From Hygrocybe punicea (Eukaryota > Basidiomycota > Agaricomycetes > Agaricales > Hygrophoraceae), in contig OY744471.1 of NCBI GenBank assembly GCA_963556145.1, forward strand, positions 1,667,590 to 1,731,589: a DNA stretch of 64,000 nucleotides, given 5' to 3'. Below the pieces are notes generated by a model, which was given only the letters and a program-made list of their open reading frames with translations, searched no databases and had not been told where the DNA came from. This document shows positions 54,246-63,793 of this stretch, piece after piece (positions within the stretch are counted from its first letter, which is position 1; each line of letters begins with the position of its first letter). The position numbers and the translations under genes were made by a program.

Positions 54246-57200
54246 GTGCTAGATGACACATGTAAATGGATATGCAAACCATGTGTGCTCAGTCTGAATA
54301 AAGGCCAAACTCCCAAATATGCTTTGGCGAATGGACTTTGGATGGGAAGAATTCCTGCACAACTTCAAAATCTAACATTTGCTGAACAACTTTTGATTGC
54401 CCGTGTTCGTCACAACAAATGTATTGTTCGTGTCTCCTCTGGGATGCATAAAATGAAAGCAAATGCCATCATGTTTCAAAACCCAACACCAAAGATATAT
54501 CAACGGTTGCCTCCAACAATTAAAGAACTTGATGAAGTGCTAGCGTTTATTTTCACTGGTCCTGCCAGACCAACTCCAGAAGACATGGAGCGAACGCCTT
54601 TATTGGTTCGCCGAAGGCGAGTTTCTGCAGCTTTAGAATGGCTGAAATTGAATCACATGGATTACTATGATTTAGATATCTCCTATGAAAATCTAGCACA
54701 ATATCCAGATCATGGAATTCCTGTTGTGGTTGCATATCGACCAGCAGACACAAATAAGGAACCAGAAGCCACTAGTGCATTTGACAATGAAGTGGAAGAT
54801 GGTGTGGAAGATGGGCCTTGTCCCTTTGTTGTTAGTGGAGTAACTGGCGAAAATCTAGATATTACAAGTCCAAAGGCATTAATAGCTAGAGCGACCAAGC
54901 ACTTGATAGATGACCATGGTGGTGTTCTTGCCATAAGCCATGCTAGAAATCCAGAATCGTTCTTTAATAATCCTCAGTTATATCCTATGATGTTTCCCTG
55001 CCTATTTCCATATGGCTTGGGTGGTATTAGCAGCATAGACAATGATGTTTTAAGCATCAGTGATATGATGCACAAAAGACATCTCCTGATGTACCATGAC
55101 AAAAGATTTCAAACCGATCCCTATTTTCCATTGATTGCATTCAATCAAGAACAAATCAAGGACAGTACAACCGGAGGATATTTGTTGACTAATAAACATA
55201 ATTTCAACGATATTGCAGATCGCCTGATGAATATCAATACAGCTGTTTTGGATGACCTCTCTAAGAGATTATCTAGAGGTGATAGAGTCAAACCAGATAC
55301 ATCGGAAGAGAAAGCATGCTATAAACTCATTTCTGATCTGGATCACGTAGCTGGTCAGGTCAAAGGTTCAATTACTAACAAGAAATACATACGAAATGAG
55401 ATTTGGTCTCTGATATCCTATATTGGTGCTCCGACTTGGTTTATCACTTTTGCACCTGCAGACATCAATCACCCACTATGCTTATATTATGCTGACAACA
55501 AAGAAAAGTTTTATCCTAAACTACGTCTACCCCAGGATTGTTACAAACTAATTGCAAACAATCCAGTTGCTGGAGCCCGCTTTTTTCACTTTACTACTGA
55601 AATGTTCATCAAACATATATTAGGAATAAATGAATCTCATCCTGGCCTGTATGGAAACACATCAGGTTATTATGCAACGGTAGAGGAACAAGGACGTCTT
55701 ACCTTGCATCTTCATATGCTGTTGTGGATAAAGGGATGCCTTACACCTCAGGAAATACGTGACAAAATTATGGGTGAAAATTCTGACTTTCAGAAAAGAT
55801 TAGTGGAATATTTGGAAAGTTTGTGTGTAGGACAATTCATGACAGGTTCTAAAGATGAGGTATCACAGAAAATGGAACAGACAATGTCGAAACCTGAATA
55901 TCAACCACCAACATGTGTCATGCCAGATCCACCATCATATAATTGTTCCATGAATTGTCAATATCACAACAAAAGATCAACATGGTGGCAAAGGTTTCAA
56001 GATGTTGTAGATGATCTTTTATTGCGATTAAATGTACATAACAGGCATGATGGCAAAAAAAAGCCATACTGTCTTAATTCGAAAGGTGAATGTAAACGAC
56101 GATTTCCCCGTGATATCTTTCAACAAACTTTTGTAGAACCTAACACTGGTGCTCTCAACCTCAAGCATGGTGAACCTTGGATGAACACGGTGACACCTGA
56201 AGTTACATATATGCTACGATGCAATTCTGATGTGACCAGCTTATTATCAGGTACTGCTATAAAGGCCATAGTTGCATACATAACAGATTATATTACAAAA
56301 TTCTCCTTGAAGACCTATAGCATTTTTGAAGTGATAAAAAGTATTTTTGATAAGAATTCCGAAATGATTGGTGGCGACCTAAAAAGAAAAGACAAAGTCA
56401 GAAAGCTGTTTACACAAATAGTCAATTCACTCACCTCCAAAATGGAAATTGGTGCTCCAATGGCTTCATTATATGTCCTTGGAAATCCTGATCACTACAC
56501 CAGTCATAAATTCGTGCCATTCTTTTGGAGATCTTATGTTAAAGAGGTTATCAGTGCATGGTCTGATGAAGAAATTCCTAATATATGTGAAGACCAAAAT
56601 AATGCACAAAAGGTTGTTATTGGTAAGAATAATGGCGCATACATTGGACTTTCCAAAGTAAATAATTATATGTTCAGACCCGCCTTGTATGATAATGTAT
56701 CACTGTATGACTGGATACGTCTTGCCACTATGGAACCAAAGAAAAGACGCACCAAAACAAAGACCAAAAGGGCCAGAAAAGAACCAGTGCAAAACCAAAT
56801 TTTTGACAATCTAGGCTGTGATGATTTGTCTGACTCTTGCACTGAACCTACTAATGTTGACTATTCCAGTGATGACAACTTGTCTGATGTCGTTGATAAT
56901 GATATACTCATGGAGATAGATGAAATTCCAAAACCTGATAGTTTGAATAGACATGCAGGCACAGAAATAGCTGATAAAACAAATGAAGTTGATCTTAATA
57001 AATTGACAAAATTTGAAAATGATTATACTTTACATTCCAATCATCCACAATATCTTACCCACCATGCCAAAATGAAAGGGAATGATCCTTTCATAGTTCC
57101 TAATTTTATTCCGAACACTTTGCCAAGGGCTGACCGTGGTGATCGAGAATATTATTGTTGTACAATGTTAACGTTTTTCAAGCCATGGAGAAGTGGCAAA

Positions 57201-60200
57201 GAACTCAAAAGTAAATTACAAACATGGGATAATGCTTTTATAGACCACGAGTTTTCTAAAAAAGAACTAGAGATCATGAAATACTTTGGTCTGCGGTATG
57301 AATGTTTGGATGCAAGAGATGATTTCTCTGCTAAACGTCAGAAGAATAATACTGCAAATATAAGGTATTCATGGGCGACCTCAAACGGTCTTGATGAACT
57401 GGATGACATGCACAATGCTGAATTTGCATTTAATGGCGACGACTTCAACAACAATATTGATGAAGACAATAATGACACGGAAATACTCCTGAAACTTGGT
57501 CAAAAAGGACAAAAAAGGAAAGATCAAATGCTGATAGCTGAAAGAACTTTGAAAAGGTCAGGGTGGCTCGATGATTGTATTGATGGTACCCCAGATATAG
57601 GACCGTTGATACCTATAGAACCACCTGTAGTACAATCAGCAAAATTGTGGAGAACTGCAGTCCTTGCAAAGAAAAAGGAAATCATCGATGACAGAAATAA
57701 AAATTTACCAACAAACACAGCAACCATAAATAAATTGGGAAATTTTCAATATAATGATGTCAAGATAGTGGATGCAGCATACATCAACCATATGTTTATT
57801 CCTGCAAACAGAGCTGATCGTCATCTTATTGATGTAACTATCAATGATTACAAGTTGAACACTGACCAAAAGAGAGCATTTCATATCATTGCAAATCACT
57901 CTACCTTGATTAACGGTTCTGATAAGCTACGCATGTATCTTGGTGGGATGGCAGGCACAGGGAAATCACAAGTCATCAAAGCATTGACTAGTTTTTTTGG
58001 TAAACACAACGAAAATCATCGATTTGTGGTTCTTGCACCAACCGGTGGTGCTGCTGCCCTTGTAAATGGATCCACATATCACTCCATTCTTGGAATTAAT
58101 CAGGGAGGATCATCTCGTTCCCTTGCACAAGTACGTGCCAATCTTGATGGTGTGGATTACATTTTCATTGATGAGGTGTCAATGTTATCTTGCAGAGATA
58201 TGTATAAAATCAGTGCTCAGTGTGCAAAAGCACGTGGTGTTTATGATGAACCCTTTGGTGGCATTAATATGATATTTGCAGGAGATTTTGGCCAACTTCC
58301 ACCAGCTATGAGTGGTGCTCCTTTATACTCTGGAACCGTTGGTGTCCAAATCAATTCCAGTCAAACTATAGCAAATCAGGAAGCGGCTATAGGCAAAGCT
58401 CTTTGGCATCAAATAACAACAGTTGTTATATTACGTGAAAATATGAGACAAACCAATCAGTCAGAAGAAGATGTCCAACTGAGGCTTGCTTTGGAAAACA
58501 TGAGATACAAAGCATGTACTCCCAAAGATATTGCATTTCTTCGTACTCGTGTTGCAGGAAAAGGTCCAAATGATCCAAAATTAGCCCAAAAGAAATTCAG
58601 GAATGTGTCAGTTATAACTGCATTGAATGCACAAAAAGACAAAATCAATGAACTTGGTATTCAACGTTTTGCTGCTGAAAATAGGAGACCATTAACATCA
58701 TTCTATTCCATAGACAGATGGAATGATCCTACTAGTTCCAATAGCAAAAGAAAATCTCATCACATGTCAACAATTTTGGATCCTATTCGACACACAAAGA
58801 TATTGGAACCTTCACTCCAAAAGCTACTTTGGAGCCAACCACATGCATCATCCTCTGATCATATACCAGGAAGATTGGACTTATGTGTAGGCATGCCAGT
58901 GATGCTGAGGAACAATGATGCAACAGAGTGCTGCATTACCAAAGGAGCAGAGGGCATAGTTGTGGGTTGGCAGAGTGCAATAGGTCCTGAGCAACAAACT
59001 GTACTGGACACTTTATTTGTCAGATTATTGAATCCTCCAAAAAAAATTAACATAGAAGGACTTCCTGAAAATGTTGTGCCGATTACAAAACATGTCACTT
59101 CCACCATGTGCTCATTACCCAATGATGATGTGATATCTTTGTCAAGAGAACAAGTGTTGGTACTACCTAATTTTGCAATGACTGATTATGCATGTCAAGG
59201 ACGTACTCGTCCTAACAATGTAGTTGACCTCAGTAGTTGTAGAAACCACCAATCCTATTATACTTGCTTATCAAGAAGTGCTTCTGCAGCAGGAACTATC
59301 ATCATGCAAGGCTTTGATCCTAAAGTAATTACTGGGGGTGCTTCTGGATATCTCAGGCAGGAATTCAGAGAATTAGAACTGCTTGATGAGATTACCAAAC
59401 TGAAATATCAAGGACTCTTACCAGACCATGTCAAGGGAGATCAGCGAAATTCTATCATTGATCAATTTAGAAAATGGAAAGGAAAGTCATATATTCCAAA
59501 AAACATTCATCATGCTATCGCATGGAAAGCCACGGAGCAACTAAATCAATACACAACACAGCCCTCTCCATGGCAATTAATTAAACATATGAACAAAAAT
59601 CAAAAGGCAGATTTCAGAAACCTCAACTTTGTTCCTGCAAAAGGAACTGTTCCAATCACTGTCACTCATAAAAATTCGATGGCCAATGTATTGCAAAATA
59701 AAAAACGAAAATTACAACAAGTTGTAAGTTCATCTTCCATAGTGAAAAAAAGACGAAAAACAAGTACTATTGAATTAAATGAACCAAAAGGGTTTATATG
59801 GGATGCGGAAGATTGGAGCTGTGCTTATGATTCACTCTTTACAATATTACTAGCAATATGGAATGAAGATCCATCAAGTTGGAAAAAAAGATTCAATAGC
59901 ATCAATGAAATATTAAAGATTTTGAGCTTAGGATTCAAACGATCCAAGAATCACACAACAGATTTAGAAACAGTTAGAAATACAATCAGACATTTATTGC
60001 ATCAAGATAAACCCGAAATATTTCCTTATGGTCAAGTTGGCATTGCCATAAGTGATTTGGCCCATTATATAATGAAAGCAAATGAACCAATGACTTCAAC
60101 TTGTCTTAAATGTATCAATTGTGAAAACATAACCATTCTGGAAAATGATAGATGTGACGCCATCTTTCATTGTTCATATTCATTTTCTGGAACAATCTCA

Positions 60201-60584
60201 ACATGTCTTGCTCAAATCATAGTTAATAGACAACGGCACAAATGTCAATTGTGTTGGGGAGAGATTACTAAATTTATTGCATTTAACAAAATTCCACCTC
60301 TAATCATGTTTACAGTTGACTCTATTGAGAATTTAATAATTAGTCAAGTTATAAACTTGTCAATTGATGACATATCCACTGCTTACACATTGAGAGGAAT
60401 TGTGTACTTTGGTGATGCACATTTTACTGCCCGCATATTCATCAACAGTATGGTATGGTTTCATGATGGTATATCAACCAGATCAATTTGTATTAATGAA
60501 GGTGATATAGATGACTTTTCAAATATTAATTTATTGTCATGTAATGGTAATAATGCTGTACTGTTTATATATGCTCAATCTTAA
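54246..60584 (+). CDS. Helitron Rep-helicase with C-terminal ubiquitin-peptidase-like domain
   Basis: Coordinates run from the first GTG of the frame; there is no natural ATG, since the frame continues from the upstream part. Residue numbers count from here. The DUF6570-like region is at about 1-150 (LANGLWMGRIPAQLQNLTFA, ARVRHNKCIVRVSSGMHKMK). The Helitron_like_N Rep domain is at about 200-700, with HLH at 488-490 in the HUH motif RLTLHLHMLLW and tyrosines Y678 and Y682 in AYITDYITK. A PIF1-type superfamily 1 helicase is at about 1200-1720, with Walker A GMAGTGKS (1234-1241) and FIDEVSML. The last ~265 residues look like a C19/UCH-type cysteine peptidase: WSCAYDSLF (C1859), CxxC pairs near 1952-1956 and 2000-2003, DAHFTAR (H2059) and WFHDG (D2074). 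It cuts, unwinds and rejoins single strands for rolling-circle transposition. No stop interrupts its 2,112 codons. Confidence 0.93.
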   Translation: MLDDTCKWICKPCVLSLNKGQTPKYALANGLWMGRIPAQLQNLTFAEQLLIARVRHNKCIVRVSSGMHKMKANAIMFQNPTPKIYQRLPPTIKELDEVLAFIFTGPARPTPEDMERTPLLVRRRRVSAALEWLKLNHMDYYDLDISYENLAQYPDHGIPVVVAYRPADTNKEPEATSAFDNEVEDGVEDGPCPFVVSGVTGENLDITSPKALIARATKHLIDDHGGVLAISHARNPESFFNNPQLYPMMFPCLFPYGLGGISSIDNDVLSISDMMHKRHLLMYHDKRFQTDPYFPLIAFNQEQIKDSTTGGYLLTNKHNFNDIADRLMNINTAVLDDLSKRLSRGDRVKPDTSEEKACYKLISDLDHVAGQVKGSITNKKYIRNEIWSLISYIGAPTWFITFAPADINHPLCLYYADNKEKFYPKLRLPQDCYKLIANNPVAGARFFHFTTEMFIKHILGINESHPGLYGNTSGYYATVEEQGRLTLHLHMLLWIKGCLTPQEIRDKIMGENSDFQKRLVEYLESLCVGQFMTGSKDEVSQKMEQTMSKPEYQPPTCVMPDPPSYNCSMNCQYHNKRSTWWQRFQDVVDDLLLRLNVHNRHDGKKKPYCLNSKGECKRRFPRDIFQQTFVEPNTGALNLKHGEPWMNTVTPEVTYMLRCNSDVTSLLSGTAIKAIVAYITDYITKFSLKTYSIFEVIKSIFDKNSEMIGGDLKRKDKVRKLFTQIVNSLTSKMEIGAPMASLYVLGNPDHYTSHKFVPFFWRSYVKEVISAWSDEEIPNICEDQNNAQKVVIGKNNGAYIGLSKVNNYMFRPALYDNVSLYDWIRLATMEPKKRRTKTKTKRARKEPVQNQIFDNLGCDDLSDSCTEPTNVDYSSDDNLSDVVDNDILMEIDEIPKPDSLNRHAGTEIADKTNEVDLNKLTKFENDYTLHSNHPQYLTHHAKMKGNDPFIVPNFIPNTLPRADRGDREYYCCTMLTFFKPWRSGKELKSKLQTWDNAFIDHEFSKKELEIMKYFGLRYECLDARDDFSAKRQKNNTANIRYSWATSNGLDELDDMHNAEFAFNGDDFNNNIDEDNNDTEILLKLGQKGQKRKDQMLIAERTLKRSGWLDDCIDGTPDIGPLIPIEPPVVQSAKLWRTAVLAKKKEIIDDRNKNLPTNTATINKLGNFQYNDVKIVDAAYINHMFIPANRADRHLIDVTINDYKLNTDQKRAFHIIANHSTLINGSDKLRMYLGGMAGTGKSQVIKALTSFFGKHNENHRFVVLAPTGGAAALVNGSTYHSILGINQGGSSRSLAQVRANLDGVDYIFIDEVSMLSCRDMYKISAQCAKARGVYDEPFGGINMIFAGDFGQLPPAMSGAPLYSGTVGVQINSSQTIANQEAAIGKALWHQITTVVILRENMRQTNQSEEDVQLRLALENMRYKACTPKDIAFLRTRVAGKGPNDPKLAQKKFRNVSVITALNAQKDKINELGIQRFAAENRRPLTSFYSIDRWNDPTSSNSKRKSHHMSTILDPIRHTKILEPSLQKLLWSQPHASSSDHIPGRLDLCVGMPVMLRNNDATECCITKGAEGIVVGWQSAIGPEQQTVLDTLFVRLLNPPKKINIEGLPENVVPITKHVTSTMCSLPNDDVISLSREQVLVLPNFAMTDYACQGRTRPNNVVDLSSCRNHQSYYTCLSRSASAAGTIIMQGFDPKVITGGASGYLRQEFRELELLDEITKLKYQGLLPDHVKGDQRNSIIDQFRKWKGKSYIPKNIHHAIAWKATEQLNQYTTQPSPWQLIKHMNKNQKADFRNLNFVPAKGTVPITVTHKNSMANVLQNKKRKLQQVVSSSSIVKKRRKTSTIELNEPKGFIWDAEDWSCAYDSLFTILLAIWNEDPSSWKKRFNSINEILKILSLGFKRSKNHTTDLETVRNTIRHLLHQDKPEIFPYGQVGIAISDLAHYIMKANEPMTSTCLKCINCENITILENDRCDAIFHCSYSFSGTISTCLAQIIVNRQRHKCQLCWGEITKFIAFNKIPPLIMFTVDSIENLIISQVINLSIDDISTAYTLRGIVYFGDAHFTARIFINSMVWFHDGISTRSICINEGDIDDFSNINLLSCNGNNAVLFIYAQS

Positions 60585-60607
60585 TATGTGTTCTCTTGCT
60601 AAAAGAA

Positions 60608-60653
60608 GGGACGAGTAACATGCCATGCAAAGCAATGGCCCACACCCCACTAG
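60608..60653 (+). terminator. Helitron 3' terminus hairpin and CTAG end
   Basis: GCCATGC-AAA-GCAATGGC forms a stem with one bulge at 60622-60639. It is followed by 10 nt and CTAG at 60650-60653, then host T. This matches the usual Helitron termination signal, 10-12 nt from the end. Confidence 0.85.
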
Positions 60654-61376
60654 TGGATTGAGATGGGTATAGAGGGAAAGTTGTACTATTCTTGAAGGGC
60701 TATCTGCTCCTGTAATTATATTTGGACAATATTTAGTGGATGATGAGTTGCAGATGAAACCAGAGGTAAACCAGTACTTTTTAACACCCAAAATGATATT
60801 GTAAAATTATGGCATCAAATGAGCTCCTATGAAGAAGATTGTAGGGAGAAAATTGTCCATTTTGTCAAGGGCTAGAAGTGCATATACTGTATTTTTCTTT
60901 ATTTTTGTTCTTTAAGTCCATATTACATCTATATTATGTTTGTCTGCATGGGAGTGAAATACCACAAGAATCATAAATATGGACTCACAGACCAAAAATA
61001 AAGAAAAATATGGTATATGTACTTCTAGCCCTTGCAAAAATGGACAATTTTCTCCCTACAATCTTCTTCATAGGAGCTCATTTGATGCCATAATTTTACA
61101 ATATCATTTTGGGTGTTAAAAAGTACTGGTTTACCTCTGGTTTCATCTGCAACTCATCATCCACTAAATATTGTCCAAATATAATTACAGGAGCAGATAG
61201 CCCTTCAAGAATAGTACAACTTTCCCTCTATACCCATCTCAATCCATGCAGTATTTCACGAGATACAAGATTCAGCATTGGAAATTCCACTAAGTCCATA
61301 TTTCTCAATTGATTGAAAAAAGTGCATTTACTGCCAAGAATTATGCAAACAGCTGTAATATATTTCATAGCTATGT

Positions 61377-62075
61377 CTAATGTAATAAATCTAATGGTGG
61401 GGGCGCTGCAAAGTGTCTACTGAGGTTTAATAGACGTGGATTCCTCCCGGATACCTCACAGATAGAGTGCCGACATCCACTGACATGGCCGTGCATGGCC
61501 ATCATTGTTATGGTCATGGTCTGTCTGTTTTCGTCAGGTTGAGATGGGGGCGGGGAGTTCCCATGGCATTTCGCGGTCCTCATCCTTGCCGTTTCATCGT
61601 TGGGTGGGTGCCTTCCTCCCAGATACCTTGTGGATACAGCGCCAACATCCATTGATGTGGCGGTGCATGTCCACAAGGTGCATTGGGAGGTGGGGCTGCC
61701 ATCAGTGTGGGTGCGCTGGTGTTGGGTGATGGCATGGGCATGGGTGCTGGGGGGCTTGTGTGGGTGGCATTGGCATTGGCAGGTGTGGGCCTTGGCATTG
61801 GGTGGTGGCGGTGTGTCTTTGGCTTTGGCCATGTCGATGTTTGCCATGGTGCCAGGTGGGGTTGACCGTGGCAAGGGTGTGTGGGTGTGGGTGTGGGTGT
61901 GGACATGGATGTTGGCACTGATGTTTGTGTTTGTGGTTGTCATTGCATTTGTGGTTGTCATTGCATTTGTGGTTGCGTTCATGGTTGTCGTCAAGTTTGT
62001 GCTTGTCATCGTCATTGCATTTGTGGTTGTGGTTGTGGTTGTGGTTGTCGCATTTGTTGATGTTGGTTAGTAACA
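61377..62075. repeat. Low-complexity interior of the hAT-like element
   Basis: GTGGGTGTGGGTGTGG and GTTGTCATTGCATTTGTG tandem words dominate from about 61880 to 62055. A ~75-bp block (TTCCTCCCRGATACCT then CATCCAYTGAYGTGGC) is duplicated at 61441 and 61610. Long open frames here are composition artefacts. Confidence 0.7.
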
Positions 62076-62343
62076 TAGTAAAATAAATGAACTAAGTTAA
62101 AAAACTTACCTACGGCCGCAAGAGTGGGTGCACCACTCCCCGCTGCATTTTTCCATCATGTGGTTGTGTTGGTATTGCTGCATTGTACTGTAATTAGCTG
62201 CAGCTTAGCTGCCAGCTGCGGCTAAAATTTTGAGGTAGCCATAGCTGGTCATTAGCCTTAGCTTATCTGGACCCTGGCTAGGCTAAATTCAGCTAAGCTA
62301 ATGGCTACTAGCCAATCATTAGCCTTGGCCATGGCAACACTTG

Positions 62344-62520
62344 CTTTCACTTCTATTTCCTTCTTCACTTTACTGAGGCTAGATACTAACTATTCCACCA
62401 TCACTTCTACGCTGACACCCTAGGTTAGGATTTCTATTCCATAGCCACCCCAAACTCGACACTACACCAATCCCTCTATCGAGGTTCTGACCTCTCATAT
62501 AAAAGGAGTGGTTACCAACC
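62344..62520 (+). repeat. LTR-like repeat, 3' part
   Basis: Continues the copy at 39478-40543 after the hAT-like insertion. CACTTCTACGCTGACACCC matches 14185-14205, and ATCCCTCTATCGAGG matches the copy near 7100. Confidence 0.7.
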
Positions 62521-63024
62521 TATCTAACAGCAGATGTGGCAAGTGGGCAAGGTCGTGTGACCTCAATCTCCCTAATCACAATGTTTATCACCAGCACTTC
62601 AGTTAAAACTGGTTCATTGAATGCATTTCACTTAGCCACCACTATATAAGGCAAGGGGTGTGGGAAGTTGGTGTACTATGCCAGGGTGCCAAATAGAACT
62701 ACCCCTTATTGGTCAACAAAACATCTGGACCGTGCCAAGATCACTAAAAACAGCTGTAATTATTAGTTTGGAATGCCCATCCCTGCTGCAGAAAATAAGT
62801 GTTTTGATCATCGTTTATTGTTCTATTCTAACACTAACATGATGACAACAATACCAGAGAATGGCAATGATGATGACAGACACAGATGGGATGTGGGGAG
62901 AACTTGAAGGGCAGCAGGGGGGTGGTGCACCCACCTCATTGCAGTTAGGTAAGTATTGTTTTTTCTTAGCTACTAACTACACAAACAACACAAGCACCTG
63001 ACAAGGACAACAGGCAGTGAGGAA
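62521..63024. other. No gene seen
   Basis: A block near 62920-62965 (GGGGTGGTGCACCCACC, then GTTAGGTAAGTATTG) resembles the inverted sequence at 62098-62150, suggesting further small repeats. No coding potential. Confidence 0.35.
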
Positions 63025-63206
63025 TAGTGTTTCCTAAACTTGGCTGGTCAGACAAAGCTGTTCCCGGTCCTGATTTTTGGTGCACAACCAGCTTTCTCAC
63101 TGACTGACCATGGCTTCAAATATCAGTCAGTGAGAAAGCTGGTTGTGTACCAAAAAATCAGGACTGGGATCAGCTTTTTCTGACCAGCCGAGTTTAGGCA
63201 ACACTA
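63025..63206. mobile_element. hAT-type fold-back MITE
   Basis: Ends TAGTGTTTCCTAAACTTGG and CCGAGTTTAGGCAACACTA frame a ~80-bp stem including GTCCTGATTTTTGG and CAGTCAGTGAGAAAGCTGG. The termini match the 66-bp element at 40081, so both belong to one family. No target duplication is visible here. Confidence 0.75.
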
Positions 63207-63690
63207 ACCATGATGCAGGTAAATGACAACATGGGGATATGTAGAGTACAATAGAGTACATGTAATTGTAATTCTAAATACAATATTTTACCTATGATAA
63301 CTGGTCCGAACTGGTTGAAGACCAATCTAAGCTAAGACTGGTTGAGACTGGTTCATGAACCAAAAAAAACTGGGTAACCAGTTATAATAGGTCTGGTTGC
63401 AGTTTTTGGGCAAATCAGTTGTACAGCCACCAGTTGCAGTCCTGGTTTCACCAAATTTGGCCAAAAAACCAGACATAACTGGGCTTTAAAACACTATGGA
63501 TATTTAGAAAATACAAAACTGGTCTAGTTCTAGTATCACCCAAATTGGGCTGAAAACCAGACCCGACCAGACTTTAAAACATTAGGAGTGGCCAAGATCC
63601 TTTGTATGCACCTAAAAAAAAAAAGGCATGGACATGAATTTCCAAATCTGCTATAATTCAATCTAATGTTTTTACTATCTAAGGCACCAT
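63207..63690. repeat. Degenerate repeats of AACTGGTT/ACCAG words
   Basis: Words such as AACTGGTC, CCAGTTGCAG and GGGCTTTAAAACA recur in both orientations (for example 63469-63492 and 63556-63582). This is likely remnant MITE sequence with no coding potential. Confidence 0.45.
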
Positions 63691-63793
63691 TGTGCATCAT
63701 AACTTACAATCACAATCACCAAGATCAAGATATGTCCACACAACTCTGTGCCACATCTGGACTCTCCAAAGTCAAAGGGCCCAAGCTTGTGAA

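Larger units (their letters stand above)
40844..60653 (+). mobile_element. Autonomous-type Helitron carrying extra genes (~19.8 kb)
   Basis: The uninterrupted right arm of the surrounding fold-back element gives the empty-site sequence ATACTGCATGGATTG. In the left arm this is broken exactly between A (40843) and T (60654), the Helitron target. The 3' end is CTAG (a CTRR end), preceded by an 18-nt hairpin at 60622-60639. The 5' end reads TTACGAGTCCC, rather than the canonical TC, with a small hairpin CCCTATAAGGG. Subterminal GGGACGAGTAA near 60608-60618 resembles the complement of the 5' end. It encodes a Rep-helicase on the plus strand near the 3' end. The other ~11 kb holds four unrelated multi-exon genes, a repeat array and an older fold-back element. 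Confidence 0.88.
40735..61355. mobile_element. Fold-back element, TA-flanked, split by Helitron
   Basis: The outer 110 bp of its left arm (40735-40843) is the inverted copy of 61245-61355. The rest of the left arm resumes at 60654 and mirrors the right arm to a centre near 60930-60950. The ends are TA-CAGCCATTTGCATAATTC and GAATTATGCAAACAGCTG-TA. It is of the same family as 12121-12932. The interruption is the Helitron at 40844-60653. Confidence 0.85.
40544..62343. mobile_element. hAT-like non-autonomous element, expanded by nested insertions
   Basis: Ends are TAGTGTTGCC at 40544 and GGCAACACTT at 62343, flanked by GCTTTCAC on both sides (40536-40543 and 62344-62351). Both subterminal regions are rich in AGCTAAGCTA/TTAGCC words. 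Without the inner insertion its own sequence is only about 40544-40732 and 61358-62343, roughly 1.2 kb with no transposase. It would have depended on a transposase supplied elsewhere. Confidence 0.85.

Noticed and set aside
61377..62015. A 212-codon minus-strand open frame rich in Thr, His and Pro
   Set aside because: It is a read-out of GTGGGTGTGG and GTTGTCATTGCATTTGTG repeats; the other strand and frames are open too, and nothing resembles a protein family.
40544..62343. A single giant 22-kb hAT or Starship-like element
   Set aside because: The inner fold-back and Helitron boundaries explain all but about 1.2 kb; no hAT transposase or tyrosine recombinase was seen.
63017..63214. An 8-bp duplication around the MITE at 63025
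   Set aside because: GTGAGGAA on the left and ACCATGAT on the right differ.
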